A stretch of DNA of 64,000 nucleotides from Desulfamplus sp964425195 (GCA_964425195.1 CAYRLG010000001.1:124001-188000); one strand, 5' to 3'. Shown: positions 16,206 through 27,600, counted from the stretch's first letter. Translations and numbers: made by a program. The notes: generated from the letters alone by a model not told the origin.

Positions 16206-18077
16206 TTAGAAAAGCTCAATATTATCCCCAAACTCATCATTGTCAGTCTGGGAGTGGCTATCAGATTGATTCTTTGGCTCATCTTCATTTTGGTTATTTG
16301 TACTTATTGAAGATGCTAAATTATGTACTATTCGCTCGCTTTCCATTGTATATCTTTTGGTAAGATTCTCAACTTCAACCAATATATCCATGTCCATGGA
16401 GAGGATTAAAGGCTCAATTTGAGAAACAAGTGTATTAAGCTCACTATTGGAGGTATCTATATCCTCTGCCCACTGTGAAATAAAATCAACTCTTTTTCTT
16501 ATACTTTCAATACTTTTACCAAGTTCCTTAGACATTTTAACAGATTGGGATTTACTCTCTTGATACCTTCTCATAGTATCGGATATTTTGTTTAATATGT
16601 TATCCAATGAGAGTGATAATGAGCTTGTTGTTTGCTCCGAACCATTCTGGATTACCCCTTTTAGATTACCTGTTATATCTACTATTGATGTAAGTGCCTC
16701 GACAATCTGCTCCATCTGCTCATTTGAGTTTAGAGAGCTTAATCTTACCTCTTTTGCAAGAACCTTAAGAGTCCTTCCTTTACTTCCAAGTTTGTATGTC
16801 ATTATAATAGCATTCAAGGCTTTATAATGGAGATTTATATTAATATCTTTAACCTTATCTGTGTACTGTGAAAGCCCAGATATAACCATAGATGTATTTT
16901 TGATACTTTCCATCATTTCTGCAGATAAACCCTCTCCATGGCTGCGAAGTGTTTTCAAATTATCAAGCTCTTTACCAATTGACTCAAACTCCTTCTCCAG
17001 CTCCTTTTCATCTCTTTTACCCATACTCGAACCAACAACATCAGCCATAAGACTCAAAGTTTTACTATCTATTTGGCTAAAAGAGTTTTCAAGTTTTGAA
17101 TGTACCTGATTAAGCTCTATAATAATCTGATTTAGCTGTGCTGCCTGAACTTTTAAAATAAAGTATATTTTAGCACAATCTTTTTGTAACTCCTTTGGGA
17201 TATCGTTCTGCTGTTTGCCTTTAACTATATTATCCAATATCTCCTGAGAACCAATCTCTGACAAAAGTTTATTGCAATCTTCAAAGGCAGAGATTACATG
17301 TTCAAGTTTTTGCCGTACAATATCATGAAATTGAAGAGCCATTACAATATCACCTATCTGCCTTTGTATATCTTCAGAATGTACTGCAGCACTTTCAAGG
17401 GTACTGTATGAAATCTGTGTAAGCTTCTCAACTTTTTCCATTGCATAAAGGACTCCCTTTTGTGCAGATTCGGAAAGTGTGGACAATTTTACTAAACGGC
17501 TTCTAATTGATTCTATCCCTGATATCTGGTTCGACTCTACTGATTTAGCATCATCATAAACCTGATTTGCAATGATACCCATTTTGTGAGCCAACTCCTT
17601 AACCTCTACTCCAAAGCCTTCAAACAGATTTTTTGACTCTACAGAACGACATGACTCACAATCAATATTCATCCCAATGATATTGAGAAAGCGAGAAAGT
17701 TTATTTAGCCCAGTACAAATATGACATAATTGTTCGAGTTTACTGTTACTACTCTCCATATATACGGTATTTTCAGTAATGATCTTCTCGCAATCCTTAA
17801 GCTCCTTAAGCAGCTCAATTACTATGCTCTCTATATGAAAATTAAGGCTACCCTCAGTCTGACTTCCTATGGCATCAGCAGAATCTGTGATAATCTGTGT
17901 AAGAGCAACTGAATCAGAGTATATCTGCTGCATATCATGTCCGAGCCTGAGAAAAACTGGTTCAGTTTTTGACACATTGGCTTTTATGGTTTCTTGTAAT
18001 TTATTTATAGTGGACAATATGAACTCACCTGAAAATTGATCTTTATCTTTACTGCTTATTAAAGTATTGAGTTTCAT
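16206..18077 (-). CDS. Soluble coiled-coil chemotaxis protein, candidate CheZ-like CheY-P phosphatase
   Basis: A mostly helical protein of about 620 residues with no membrane segment and no standard MCP signalling tip. It contains LQFHDIVRQKLEHV, whose D-x-x-x-Q (codons at 17322-17324 and 17310-17312) matches the catalytic spacing of CheZ (Asp143, Gln147 in E. coli). Its last residues, DEFGDNIELF, resemble the acidic-hydrophobic CheY-binding tail of CheZ (DDLLDSLGF). Function as a CheY-P phosphatase is inferred. A TTG at 18098 overlaps the preceding ABC gene's stop, but the ATG at 18077, with AGGA upstream, seems a better start. It opens the chemotaxis part of the operon, ahead of STAS and cheY. 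Confidence 0.65.
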   Translation of the reverse strand: MKLNTLISSKDKDQFSGEFILSTINKLQETIKANVSKTEPVFLRLGHDMQQIYSDSVALTQIITDSADAIGSQTEGSLNFHIESIVIELLKELKDCEKIITENTVYMESSNSKLEQLCHICTGLNKLSRFLNIIGMNIDCESCRSVESKNLFEGFGVEVKELAHKMGIIANQVYDDAKSVESNQISGIESIRSRLVKLSTLSESAQKGVLYAMEKVEKLTQISYSTLESAAVHSEDIQRQIGDIVMALQFHDIVRQKLEHVISAFEDCNKLLSEIGSQEILDNIVKGKQQNDIPKELQKDCAKIYFILKVQAAQLNQIIIELNQVHSKLENSFSQIDSKTLSLMADVVGSSMGKRDEKELEKEFESIGKELDNLKTLRSHGEGLSAEMMESIKNTSMVISGLSQYTDKVKDININLHYKALNAIIMTYKLGSKGRTLKVLAKEVRLSSLNSNEQMEQIVEALTSIVDITGNLKGVIQNGSEQTTSSLSLSLDNILNKISDTMRRYQESKSQSVKMSKELGKSIESIRKRVDFISQWAEDIDTSNSELNTLVSQIEPLILSMDMDILVEVENLTKRYTMESERIVHNLASSISTNNQNEDEPKNQSDSHSQTDNDEFGDNIELF

Positions 18078-18094
18078 TTTATTTTCATTCCTGA

Positions 18095-20038
18095 TCAAAT
18101 AATAGTTTCATCCCTCAAGTCATCTTCACTATATTGTATCTGCCATGCCCTTTTGTAATATCCATTGTTTTTCTCAATAAGCTCTTTATGGCTTCCATTT
18201 TCAATGATTTTACCTTTATCAAGCACTATAATGTTGTCTGCTTTTTTAAATATCGAAAATCTGTGAGAGACCACTATAATAGTTCTTTTGCCTAACAACG
18301 ATTCAATATTTTTTATAATTTTCGATGCTGTCTCCATATCAACTTGACTTACAGGATCATCAAGAATCAGAATAGGAGATGATTTTAAAAATGCTCGTGC
18401 AAGTGCTATTCTCTGCTTCTGACCTCCTGAGAGCATGACCCCTTTTTCCCCAATTATGGTCTCAATGCCCTTTGGCAAAGATGCAATTGTACTTGTTAAT
18501 TGTGCCATATCAAGTGCTTGCTCAATAGCATCTTTGTCAGCATCAAGATCACCAAAAAGCAGGTTAGCTTTTATTGTCCCTGAAAAGAGAAAAGGCTCTT
18601 GTGGCATAAAAGATATCGCTCTTCTGAGAGTCTGAACAGAAGTGTTGGAGATATCAATACCATCAATTTTTATCCCTATTCTCTCTTTTGTATTTTCATC
18701 AATTTGTCTAATCAGATCATCTTTTGAGCTATTTAATGTAATATCCTTTTTAGATTGCTTTGCATCATATATTCTTGGAATTAGAGTAACTAAAGTGCTT
18801 TTACCACTTCCAGGAGGTCCTGCAACCCCAAGCATTTTACCCTCTTTTAATTTAAAACTTACATTATCAAGGATTTGGGCTACATTATTTCTACTATTTT
18901 CAAGATATATATCTATAACTTCAGAATTTTTAGCAGCCAAAGCTACGGGGCTATTTATAGGATATGAAAATGAGACATTATCAAACTCAATAGAGCCTTT
19001 GATTAGATTTTTAGGATAATCTGAATTGCTAAGAGAAGCTGATCTATCTGAAATATCGTCTAAAATCTCAATATCTTTATTACCCTCAATATCAAGAATA
19101 GCATTAATGCGGTCAATAGAAGCTGCTCCACGTTGAATCATATTTGTAACCCAACCAACAGCCATCACAGGCCATGTGAGAAGTCCTAAATAACTGATAA
19201 ATGCCACAAAATCACCAGGAGAAATCTGGCTTAAAATAACCTTTCTGCCTCCAACTCCAAGAATAATAGCAAGGCTTATCTGAGTCAAAAAAATTACTAA
19301 CGGAAATATAAGCCCTCTAAGCCTTACTAAATCCATATTTTTTTTAACATAAAGCTCTGACTCTCTTTTTATAGATAGCAATTCAAGCTCTTCACGGTTA
19401 AATGCCTTGATGATTCGTATTCCTGCAAAACGCTCTCTTGTAGATTCCATAAGATCAGAAAATCCAGCTTGAACATCAAGATAAGCCTGAAAGAGCTTTT
19501 TACTAAATATTTTAGTAAAAACAGCAATAAATGGCATAGGAAGAAGTGCTAAAAGTGTCAGCTCCAAATTGATATAGAGCATAAAAATAATAGCAGCACA
19601 TCCAAGAACAATGGTATCAGTCAAACCAACAAGCCCCATACTAAGAGCCATACGTATATTAGTGATATCATTGGTTGCATGTGCCATTATATCTCCAGCA
19701 GTATGCTTATCAAAAAAAGAGGCTGGCAGGGTTTGAATATGGTTAAACAGCAGCTCTCTTATCCCCTCTTCTGCACGTCTTGCTGCCCCCATTATCAAAT
19801 ATCGCCAAAAGAAGCGAAAAATGCTTATCAAAAGTGCCGAGAGTACTATATAAAAGGCGTATTTAAAAAGCTCTGTTTTTGAAGTTTGGGTTAAAGTGAT
19901 AGCATCAATGACCCATTTTGTAATTCGTGGAATAAAAAGCTGAAGAAGATCGACAATAAGAAGAGAAAGGAACCCTAAAATAATCTGAAATCTGCATTCA
20001 AAAATATATGGTTTTAACAACTTATAGTGTTTATTCAA
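18095..20038 (-). CDS. ABC exporter half-transporter (MdlA-like), degenerate Walker B
   Basis: A 647-residue fused exporter subunit with an N-terminal six-segment membrane domain and a C-terminal ATPase: Walker A GPPGSGKST, signature LSGGQKQR, switch histidine VVSHRF. Walker B is LILDDPVSQVD, with aspartate where the catalytic glutamate normally stands, as in the regulatory half of heterodimeric exporters. Two hydrophilic insertions interrupt the ATPase domain, one of about 25 residues before FKLKEGKM and one of about 27 between Walker A and the Q-loop. The start is a TTG at 20038 with GAGGG 8 bases upstream; no ATG nearby fits. Its likely partner is the exporter encoded at 3854-5659, beyond the chemotaxis genes. 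Confidence 0.88.
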   Translation of the reverse strand: MNKHYKLLKPYIFECRFQIILGFLSLLIVDLLQLFIPRITKWVIDAITLTQTSKTELFKYAFYIVLSALLISIFRFFWRYLIMGAARRAEEGIRELLFNHIQTLPASFFDKHTAGDIMAHATNDITNIRMALSMGLVGLTDTIVLGCAAIIFMLYINLELTLLALLPMPFIAVFTKIFSKKLFQAYLDVQAGFSDLMESTRERFAGIRIIKAFNREELELLSIKRESELYVKKNMDLVRLRGLIFPLVIFLTQISLAIILGVGGRKVILSQISPGDFVAFISYLGLLTWPVMAVGWVTNMIQRGAASIDRINAILDIEGNKDIEILDDISDRSASLSNSDYPKNLIKGSIEFDNVSFSYPINSPVALAAKNSEVIDIYLENSRNNVAQILDNVSFKLKEGKMLGVAGPPGSGKSTLVTLIPRIYDAKQSKKDITLNSSKDDLIRQIDENTKERIGIKIDGIDISNTSVQTLRRAISFMPQEPFLFSGTIKANLLFGDLDADKDAIEQALDMAQLTSTIASLPKGIETIIGEKGVMLSGGQKQRIALARAFLKSSPILILDDPVSQVDMETASKIIKNIESLLGKRTIIVVSHRFSIFKKADNIIVLDKGKIIENGSHKELIEKNNGYYKRAWQIQYSEDDLRDETII

Positions 20039-20195
20039 TTAGATGCCCTCAGCAATAGTGTGATTTTTTAAAAAGTGACTTTATATCTTAGCTATATTAT
20101 TAAAAAACTTGAAATATTTACTAAAAAAAAGGATAAGTTGCAGAATCTGATTTTAATTTTAAAAAACAGAATGTTTCTTAGACTATCAATGCTTA

Positions 20196-20210
20196 TTGTT
20201 TGTCAAACAA
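20196..20210. promoter_or_regulatory. Operator-like palindrome in divergent promoter region
   Basis: TTGTTTG-T-CAAACAA is a perfect 7-bp inverted repeat with a one-base centre. It lies 24 bases upstream of the grpE-like start, in the gap shared with the divergent ABC/chemotaxis cluster. A binding site is suggested only by its symmetry. Confidence 0.3.
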
Positions 20211-20233
20211 AAACAAAAAAAGGATAATGAGAT

Positions 20234-21133
20234 ATGAATTTTAAATCAAGTGAACTTTTTGATAGAACATCCATGTTTATGAAAAGATTTTTTGAGTTTA
20301 TTAAAAATTTTATTAAAAGTCTCTTCTTGTTCTCAAAGCAGAAGGTTTTCATGCCTATAAAAAATGGATGTGTAGCATTAGTATATTTTATAAAAAGCAA
20401 ATTATTTTCTAAAAAATTACCAACTGATGAGTTAGAAAATGAGCAATCAAACGCTGAACCTGTAACTGAATCAGCTTGGAAAACAAAGGCTCTTGAAGAT
20501 TTTCAATTATGGTTATCTGAAATGCCTTCAGAAGAGCCTCCAGCTATGACAGCGACACCTGATACTTGCGATATTTATACCATGCTCTCTGAATTTACAG
20601 CACTTCGTCAGGAGATTAAACTTTACAACAAAGATCAGAATAGAACAGTAGCAGCACTTAACAGCGTTAAAGGCGTTACAGACGAATATGGTCAAATTTA
20701 TACTCTGTTTAAAGAAAAAACTAATCAGATTGCACAGCTTGAGCAGAATATCCGCATGAACAGCGAAAAAAAGGCTGCGTTTTCATTCTTTGATGTAAGA
20801 GATGCCTTAATAGACGGTTATAGAAAAAGCGTAGAGATGTCCCAAAGAAGAGGTTTTTTCCGCCGTCCACCTAAAGATATTTATACAATCTGCGAAGGTT
20901 ATGAGATGGCAATAAGCCGTTTTGATAAGGCTCTCTCAGCAATGGATATCGAACCAATCCAAACAGATAATATGCCTTTTAATTCTGAGACCATGAAGGT
21001 TGTGGAGACAAGAATTATTGATGGTATAGAAAACGGAACTGTAGTTCAAACGTTATCTGGTGGATTTGTTAGAGGCGGAGATATTTTGAGATTTGCAAAG
21101 GTTATTGTTGCTCAAACTCCAGAACAGCAATGA
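20234..21133 (+). CDS. GrpE-family nucleotide exchange factor-like protein
   Basis: A 299-residue protein whose C-terminal third resembles the GrpE beta-domain: EPIQTDNMPFNSETMKVVET, then NGTVVQTLSGGFVRGGDILRFAKVIVA, which follows GrpE's G-x-V-x-x-x-x-x-x-G-Y/F-x-x-x-x-x-x-L-R-x-A-x-V. The middle (about 95-180) is helical and charged, as in the GrpE coiled coil. GrpE drives ADP release from DnaK. Unusually, the first 60 residues are basic and hydrophobic (several phenylalanines), suggesting membrane contact, and the protein is about 100 residues longer than housekeeping GrpE. No dnaK is near. A small zinc-ribbon gene follows. Confidence 0.7.
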   Translation: MNFKSSELFDRTSMFMKRFFEFIKNFIKSLFLFSKQKVFMPIKNGCVALVYFIKSKLFSKKLPTDELENEQSNAEPVTESAWKTKALEDFQLWLSEMPSEEPPAMTATPDTCDIYTMLSEFTALRQEIKLYNKDQNRTVAALNSVKGVTDEYGQIYTLFKEKTNQIAQLEQNIRMNSEKKAAFSFFDVRDALIDGYRKSVEMSQRRGFFRRPPKDIYTICEGYEMAISRFDKALSAMDIEPIQTDNMPFNSETMKVVETRIIDGIENGTVVQTLSGGFVRGGDILRFAKVIVAQTPEQQ

Positions 21134-21197
21134 TTGATCAATTGCCTTTGAGTTTATTTTTTGTTAGGTTTATCTCAAATTATAGAAATTTATGCCG

Positions 21198-21223
21198 TAG
21201 AGACGTGCAGCAGTACGTCTCTA
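21198..21223. repeat. Palindrome TAGAGACGT...ACGTCTCTA
   Basis: A perfect 9-bp inverted repeat with an 8-base spacer (GCAGCAGT) lies between the grpE-like gene and the zinc-ribbon gene. It is relatively G+C-rich for this region and has no T-run after it. It resembles GAGACG/CGTCTC palindromes dispersed in some A+T-rich bacterial genomes; only one such copy apart from a terminator stem at 54546 was noticed here. Confidence 0.4.
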
Positions 21224-21264
21224 TTGTAAATTATTTAAATATAACAAGCTATTAAAGGTTTTTT

Positions 21265-21561
21265 ATGACTATACAAATTTGTCCTGTATGTAATGCAGCA
21301 TTAGAAGATTCAAGAATCTGCCCAAGCTGTAATGCTGAACTTGGAAAGATTATTGATATAAAAGCAGATGCTCTCCATCACTATAATCGGGCAGTTTCAG
21401 CATTTGAACAGAACCGCTTCCACGATATGTTTTTTCATGCCCGCCGATCATTTACGCTCTTATCTTCAACTGAATCTGCAAGGCTTCTTGCGTGTGCAGC
21501 AGTTCTTGTTGATAAATTTAATTTAGGATATGTTTTGTGGAAAAAAGTAAAAAATTTATAA
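21265..21561 (+). CDS. Small zinc-ribbon protein
   Basis: A 98-residue protein that begins with a two-knuckle zinc ribbon (CPVCNA, then CPSCNAE, about residues 7-25), followed by a helical region, DALHHYNRAVSAFEQNRFHDMFFHARRSF, that looks like one or two degenerate TPR helices. It has no membrane segment. It lies 131 bp after the GrpE-like gene and 95 bp before the large synthase, on the same strand. An adaptor role with the GrpE-like protein is possible, but this is inference from adjacency. Confidence 0.65.
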   Translation: MTIQICPVCNAALEDSRICPSCNAELGKIIDIKADALHHYNRAVSAFEQNRFHDMFFHARRSFTLLSSTESARLLACAAVLVDKFNLGYVLWKKVKNL

Positions 21562-21656
21562 AAATACTGTTTAGCTCAATTTTGGCTTTAATTTAGTTTT
21601 TTTCACCCTTCCTCAAACCTCCCCTTGCCATACTGCAATTACAAGAAAACTTTACT

Positions 21657-24600
21657 ATGAATAAAAGAGCCGTTATGCACAAAATCGCTGTTGTTGGAAT
21701 GTCTGGTATATTTCCGGGTTCGCTTAATCTTGACCAGTTTAAACGCAACATTATTGAAAAAAGAGAGTCAATTGTTGATATTCCTGATGAGCGTTGGATT
21801 GTAAGCCCTAAAAATGTAATTTCATCAGATTACAGACCAGATTCAGCCTGCTCTAAAAGGGCTGGTCTTATCGCAGGATTTGAGTTTGACCCTTATGGAT
21901 TCTTGGTTGACAAGGATATTTTAATTTGGCTTGACCCGCTTCACAAGATGGTTCTCCATTCAGGCAGAGAAGCCTTAAGCCAATGTTTTACTGATCAGGA
22001 GATAAGAAAAAAAGCCGGCGTTGTGTTGGCTGGAATTGCTCTTCCAACGGCAAGATCATCAGAGCTTGCTTGGCAGATAATCATGGAAGGTAAAAGAGGC
22101 TATACCCGCAATGGTGTAATCTCTAATTCTGATACGAATTTTATTTTTGATAATAATCTCGTCAGCACACCTCCTTATATAAGCAAAATTGATGCTCTTG
22201 CTGCTAAAATGGTCTCTTTTCCTGCCGCCCTTCTTGCTCAGGCAATGGGTCTTGGAGGCACAAACTTTACGCTTGATGCTGCATGTGCATCTTCTCTTTA
22301 TGCCATAAAAATAGCGTGTGGACAGCTTGGCACTTTCAAAGCTGATATGATGGTTGCAGGCGGAGTCTCTTGTGCTGACTCTCTTTATACTCAAATCGGC
22401 TTTACCCAGCTTCGTGCACTATCTCCGTCTGGCAGGTGTTCGCCGTTTGATAAAAATGCAGATGGTCTTGTTGTTGGCGAAGGTGCGGGCGTTGTGGTGT
22501 TAAAGCGTCTTGAAGATGCAGTTTCATGCGGAGATCATATTTTTGGCGTGATCTGCGGTGCAGGCTGGTCAAACGATATTGAAGGAAATCTTGTTGCTCC
22601 AGCATCAGAAGGTCAGATTCGTGCAATGGCATCAGCTTACACGAATGCAGGCTGGCTGCCGTCTGATGTTCAATATATTGAGTGCCACGGCTCTGCAACT
22701 CCAGTCGGCGACAACATCGAACTTAACTCAATGGCATCTGTCTGGAAAAGTGAGGATAAAAATAGAGGCTGTGCTATTGGTTCTATAAAATCTATGACAG
22801 GTCATCTTTTAACTGCTGCCGGCATTGCTGGATTTATCAAGACCTTAATTGCAATCAATGAAAAAATCCTGCCTCCATCTCTCAATTTTTCCGAACCAAC
22901 TCTAAACAGTCCTCTGCATACAACTGGATTTTATGTGCAGACTGAACCAGAGGAGTGGAAGCCGATGTTTCTGATGCAAGATAAAGATAGAAATAAATCT
23001 TTAGCAAGACGGGCAGGAGTTAGTGCTTTTGGTTTTGGAGGAATAAATGCACATATTCTTGTTGAGGAGTTTTGCAAAGATAATTTTTCAATCTATTTTT
23101 CTGAATGCACAGCATCAGGAGATGCTGAGCAATCAAGCCTAAATGAATTAAAGCAACCTGTTTCAACAAATTCAGCGATATCCTCACCTATTGCTATCGT
23201 TGGAATGGAAGTTATCACTCCAGTTGCAATGAATCTGAATATCTTTAAACAGAAAATCTTTGCAGATAATATTGAACTGACAGAAGAGTTATCATCTAAC
23301 AGTAAAATTAATGGTAACAGTAAATCAAATGGTTTGTGGCTGAAGGAGTTGACCTCATATCCAGGAGAATTTCATATTCCTCCAAACCAGATAGATGCTC
23401 TTTTGCCCCAACATCTTATAATGCTTAAAGCTGCAATGGGTGCAATAAAAGATGCTGGAATATCTCCAAGACCTGAAAAAGGGGAGAGGCGAACAGATTT
23501 TGGTGCAGCCATAGGAATTGAGTTTGATTATGGTGCAACTAATTTTCACATAAGATGGAGATTAAAAGAGGAAGAGTCTAAAAGTCAAGGCATGATAGAT
23601 AGTGAGTCAAGCATTAAAATCGTCAACTCTCCTCTTACAGCAGAGAGAACGCTTGGGGCACTTGGAGGCATTGTTGCAAGCAGAGTTGCAAGAGAGTTTA
23701 AACTTGGAGGACCGTGTTTTACCGTCTCTGCTGGTGCATTATCTGGAATAAAAGCTATTGAGATTGGAGTTGAATCGCTGCAAAGAGGCGAGACAAAAGT
23801 TTTTCTTTGCGGTTCTGTTGATATGGCTGGAGATGTAAGGCAGGACACTTTAAATAGAACATTGAGAAATTACGCACCATCTTATGAAACATCTGCACCT
23901 TTTGACATCAAATCAAAGGGTGCGTTTCCGTCAGAAGGGGCGGCTGCAATAGTTCTGAAAACTCTTGAACAGGCACAAAAAGATGGAGACAAAATTTATG
24001 CTGTTATCAAAGGAACAGGCAGTGCGTCAGGCAGTTTGGAGGAGAGATTTGAGTCTGATGATGAAACTTTAAAAGCTCAACCTGCAATAGCCAAAGATCA
24101 ATCTCCAATAGAAACTTATTCTAACTCTCTTTTACAAGCCCTTGATTATGCAGGTGTTTCAATCTCTGATATCGGACTTTATCAGGCACACGGAAGCGGT
24201 GATCCTGTGGAGGATAATATTGAATCAGCAGCGTTTAATAAAATTATAAATAGAGATTCTGACTTTTTTAATGATAACAACCCATTAAAAACAGAGAGTA
24301 AAAATCCAACACCTCTTTCATGTGCAATAGGCTCAAGTCCTTCAATTATTGGAGATACCCACGCTGTTTCTGGTTTAATCTCAATCGTTCAATCTGCCCT
24401 TGCAATATATCATCAAATTATTCCGCCAATCGCAAAATTTGAGTCTCCGGCAGTTCAATCTCCAGCAATTCAATCTAATACACTTGAATTTACAGCGGTT
24501 AATTCTCAAGCAGTTCAATCTCAAGCAGCAGATTCCAGAACTGTTGATTTGAGTAAGACACCGTTTTATTTTCCAAAATTTCCAGCATTTTGGATTAAAG

Positions 24601-27600
24601 AGAGTTCACAAGATAGACGGATAGCAGTTGCAGCTTCAATCTCTTCTATTGAAGGAACTTCTTCTCATGTTGTGCTTGAAGAGTTTAAGATTTCATCTGA
24701 TTACGCTTCAAACAAAAGGTCTGATTATTTAGCAAATTCAAAATACGATTATTTTTCAAAGTCAAAATCTGACTATTTATCAAAATCAACTTATGACTAT
24801 TTTATAAAATCAGAATCTAAATATTTGACAGAGTTTCAAGCTGACATTGCTGACAAGCTCAAAAATCTTAAACAAGCTGGCAAAATTGCATTTTTATATC
24901 CTGGTTCAGGCAACCATTTTGTTGGAATGGGTCGTAAAATCGGCGTGATGTTTGCAGATATTTTACATGATATGGACGAATATAGTGCATCTTTAAGTAA
25001 AAGAATGCTGCCAAATATCTACTATCCTAAAAGGCTCTTTTGGTCTAATGGCTGGCAAGATGAAGTTGCAAAAGATATCAACAGCCATTCGCACAACATG
25101 ATCTTTGGTCAGGTCTCTTTTGGCGTGCTGATGACCCGTGTTGCTGAACAGTTTGGATTAAAACCTGATGCATGCATTGGGCACAGCTTAGGAGAAACTG
25201 CTGGATTGTTTTCTCTACGTGTCTGGAACGATCCTGAAGATATGTTAAGAAGAATGGAAGCATCTGATCTTTTTACTAAAAAACTTGCTGGAGAGTGCAC
25301 ATCAGCAAGAAAAGCGTGGAAACTTAAAGAGGGTGAAACTGTTCAATGGAGTGTTGCTGCTGTCAATAGAAGCAGAGAGTTTGTAGAGAGTGTTATCAAA
25401 TCAAGTGCAGATTATGAATCAGAAAAATATGATAAACTTTATCTTCTGATTGTGAATGCTCCTGACGAGTGCGTAATCGGCGGAAGCTCTGAACAGGTTG
25501 AGGAGTTTATCAAAGAGAGCGGCTGCGGTGCAATGTATCTTGACGGCGTGGTAACTGTTCACTGCCCAGTTGCAAAAGAGTATGCAGATGAGTATAGAGA
25601 TCTGCATAAATTTGAGTGCTATCCGCCTGATAATGTTGATTTTTATAGCTGCTTTTCAGGTAAGAAATATACTCCAGAAACTCAAGCCACGGCTGAATCT
25701 ATCGTAAATCAGGCATTATATGGATTTGACTATACACAGCTTATAAACAACGCATGGAATGACGGAGTAAGAGTCTTTATAGAGATGGGACCAGGCTCAT
25801 CTTGCACCCGTGCTGTAGGAAAAATTCTTGGAGATAAAGAGCATCTTGCAGTATCGTTATCTTTAGGCTCAAAAGACGAAGATGAGGAGATAAGCCTTAT
25901 TAAAGCACTTAATACGCTTGCCGATTATGCGGAGAATCTAAAGAACAGAGAGTCTAAATGTGATTTGGCTGAATCTTCTAAATCCAATTTAACTGAGCCT
26001 GTCCGCTTTAATAAATCCGCTGATTCCAACATTGCAACTGAATCTACCCTAAATGAATCTATTTCAAATTTATCTGATTTACGGGAAGAGTCAAATAATG
26101 CCCCATCTGATATATCTCATATTTCTGACATTCCTGATGTTTTTAATGATGCGGCTCAATCTGCACAAATTACAGCAGATGCACACGTCAAATTTTTGGA
26201 ATTGTCAAAAAATAATATGCTGGAGTTAGAAAAGCAGTTTACCTGTTTAACCAACATTGCATCAAATATTGTAAACAATTTGCCAAAAAATTTAGCACAC
26301 ATTGAAGCAAATTTACCAAATTCAGATCAAGTAGAAAATCAGGCTATTATAGCAGCAAAGTCATCTATACAGCCACAACCAGTAAAACCTCTTCTTGATA
26401 GAGATATGTGCATGGAGTTTGCTGTTGGTTCTGCCGGTAAAGTGCTTGGAGAGGCTTTTGATATTATTGATGCCTATCCTGTCAGAGTCCGCCTTCCAGA
26501 CGAGCCTCTTATGTTAGTTGATAGAATCATGGATATTCAAGGCGAGATGCTCTCTTTGAAATCGGGAAAGATTATAACCCAGCATGACGTAAAAGAGGGT
26601 GCTTGGTATTTGGACGGGGGAAAAGCTCCAGTCTCAATATCAATTGAAGCTGGACAGGCTGATCTCTTTTTGTGCTCATGGTTGGGAATTGATCATGTTG
26701 TTAAAGGCAAGCGGCGTTATCGTCTTCTTGATGCTAAGGTAACCTTTCATAGAACCTTGCCAGAACCAGGGGAGACAATAGAGTATCATATTGAGATTGA
26801 TAGATTCTTAAAGCAGGGTGAGATATATCTTTTCTTTTTTCACTATAAGGGATTTATCAAATCTAAGACCCCTGAGCTTCTTATCTCCATGCGTGACGGC
26901 TGTGCAGGCTTTTTTACGCTTGATGAGGTTAAAAATTCAGGCGGAATTATTCTTAAAAAAGAGGATACTGAAACTTTTACCAATAGTGATGTAAAAGATA
27001 ATAAATATAAGTTAAATGGCTATATAGATCAGATAGAAGAGACCTCATTTTATCCATTAGCAGCAGCACTTTATAAAGAGAGCTATTCAGATGCTCAAGT
27101 TGAAAGTTTAAGATGCGGAGAGCTTGGGGCATGTTTTGGTAAAGATTTTGAAGGAATTTTACTTGGTAAAAATTTAAGGCTTCCGGGCAGCAGAATATAT
27201 CAGGACGGAGAGCTAAACGATAACAGCAGAATGCACCTGATTGACAGGGTTCTTGAGTTTAATCCGACTGGCGGAAGGTTTGGACTGGGCTTTATCAGTG
27301 CTGAAGCTGACATCTATCCTGATGATTGGTTTTTAATCTGCCATTTTGTTGATGATATGGTTATGCCCGGAACTTTGATGTATGAGTGCTGCGCCCATGC
27401 CTTACGTATTTTTACACAAAGAATAGGGTGGATATCAACGAGAGACGAGCCTTTTTATGATGTGATTGCCGGCATTGAGAGCGATTTAAAGTGCAGAGGT
27501 CCTGTAACCACACAGACCAAAAAGGCACGATATGAGATTGAGATCAAAGAGATTGGATACATTGACGTTGATAATAGTTATGAACCATACATTATTGCAG

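Noticed and set aside
22059..22698. Minus-strand open frames within the large synthase gene
   Set aside because: They lie opposite the conserved ketosynthase domain, which is intact on the plus strand.
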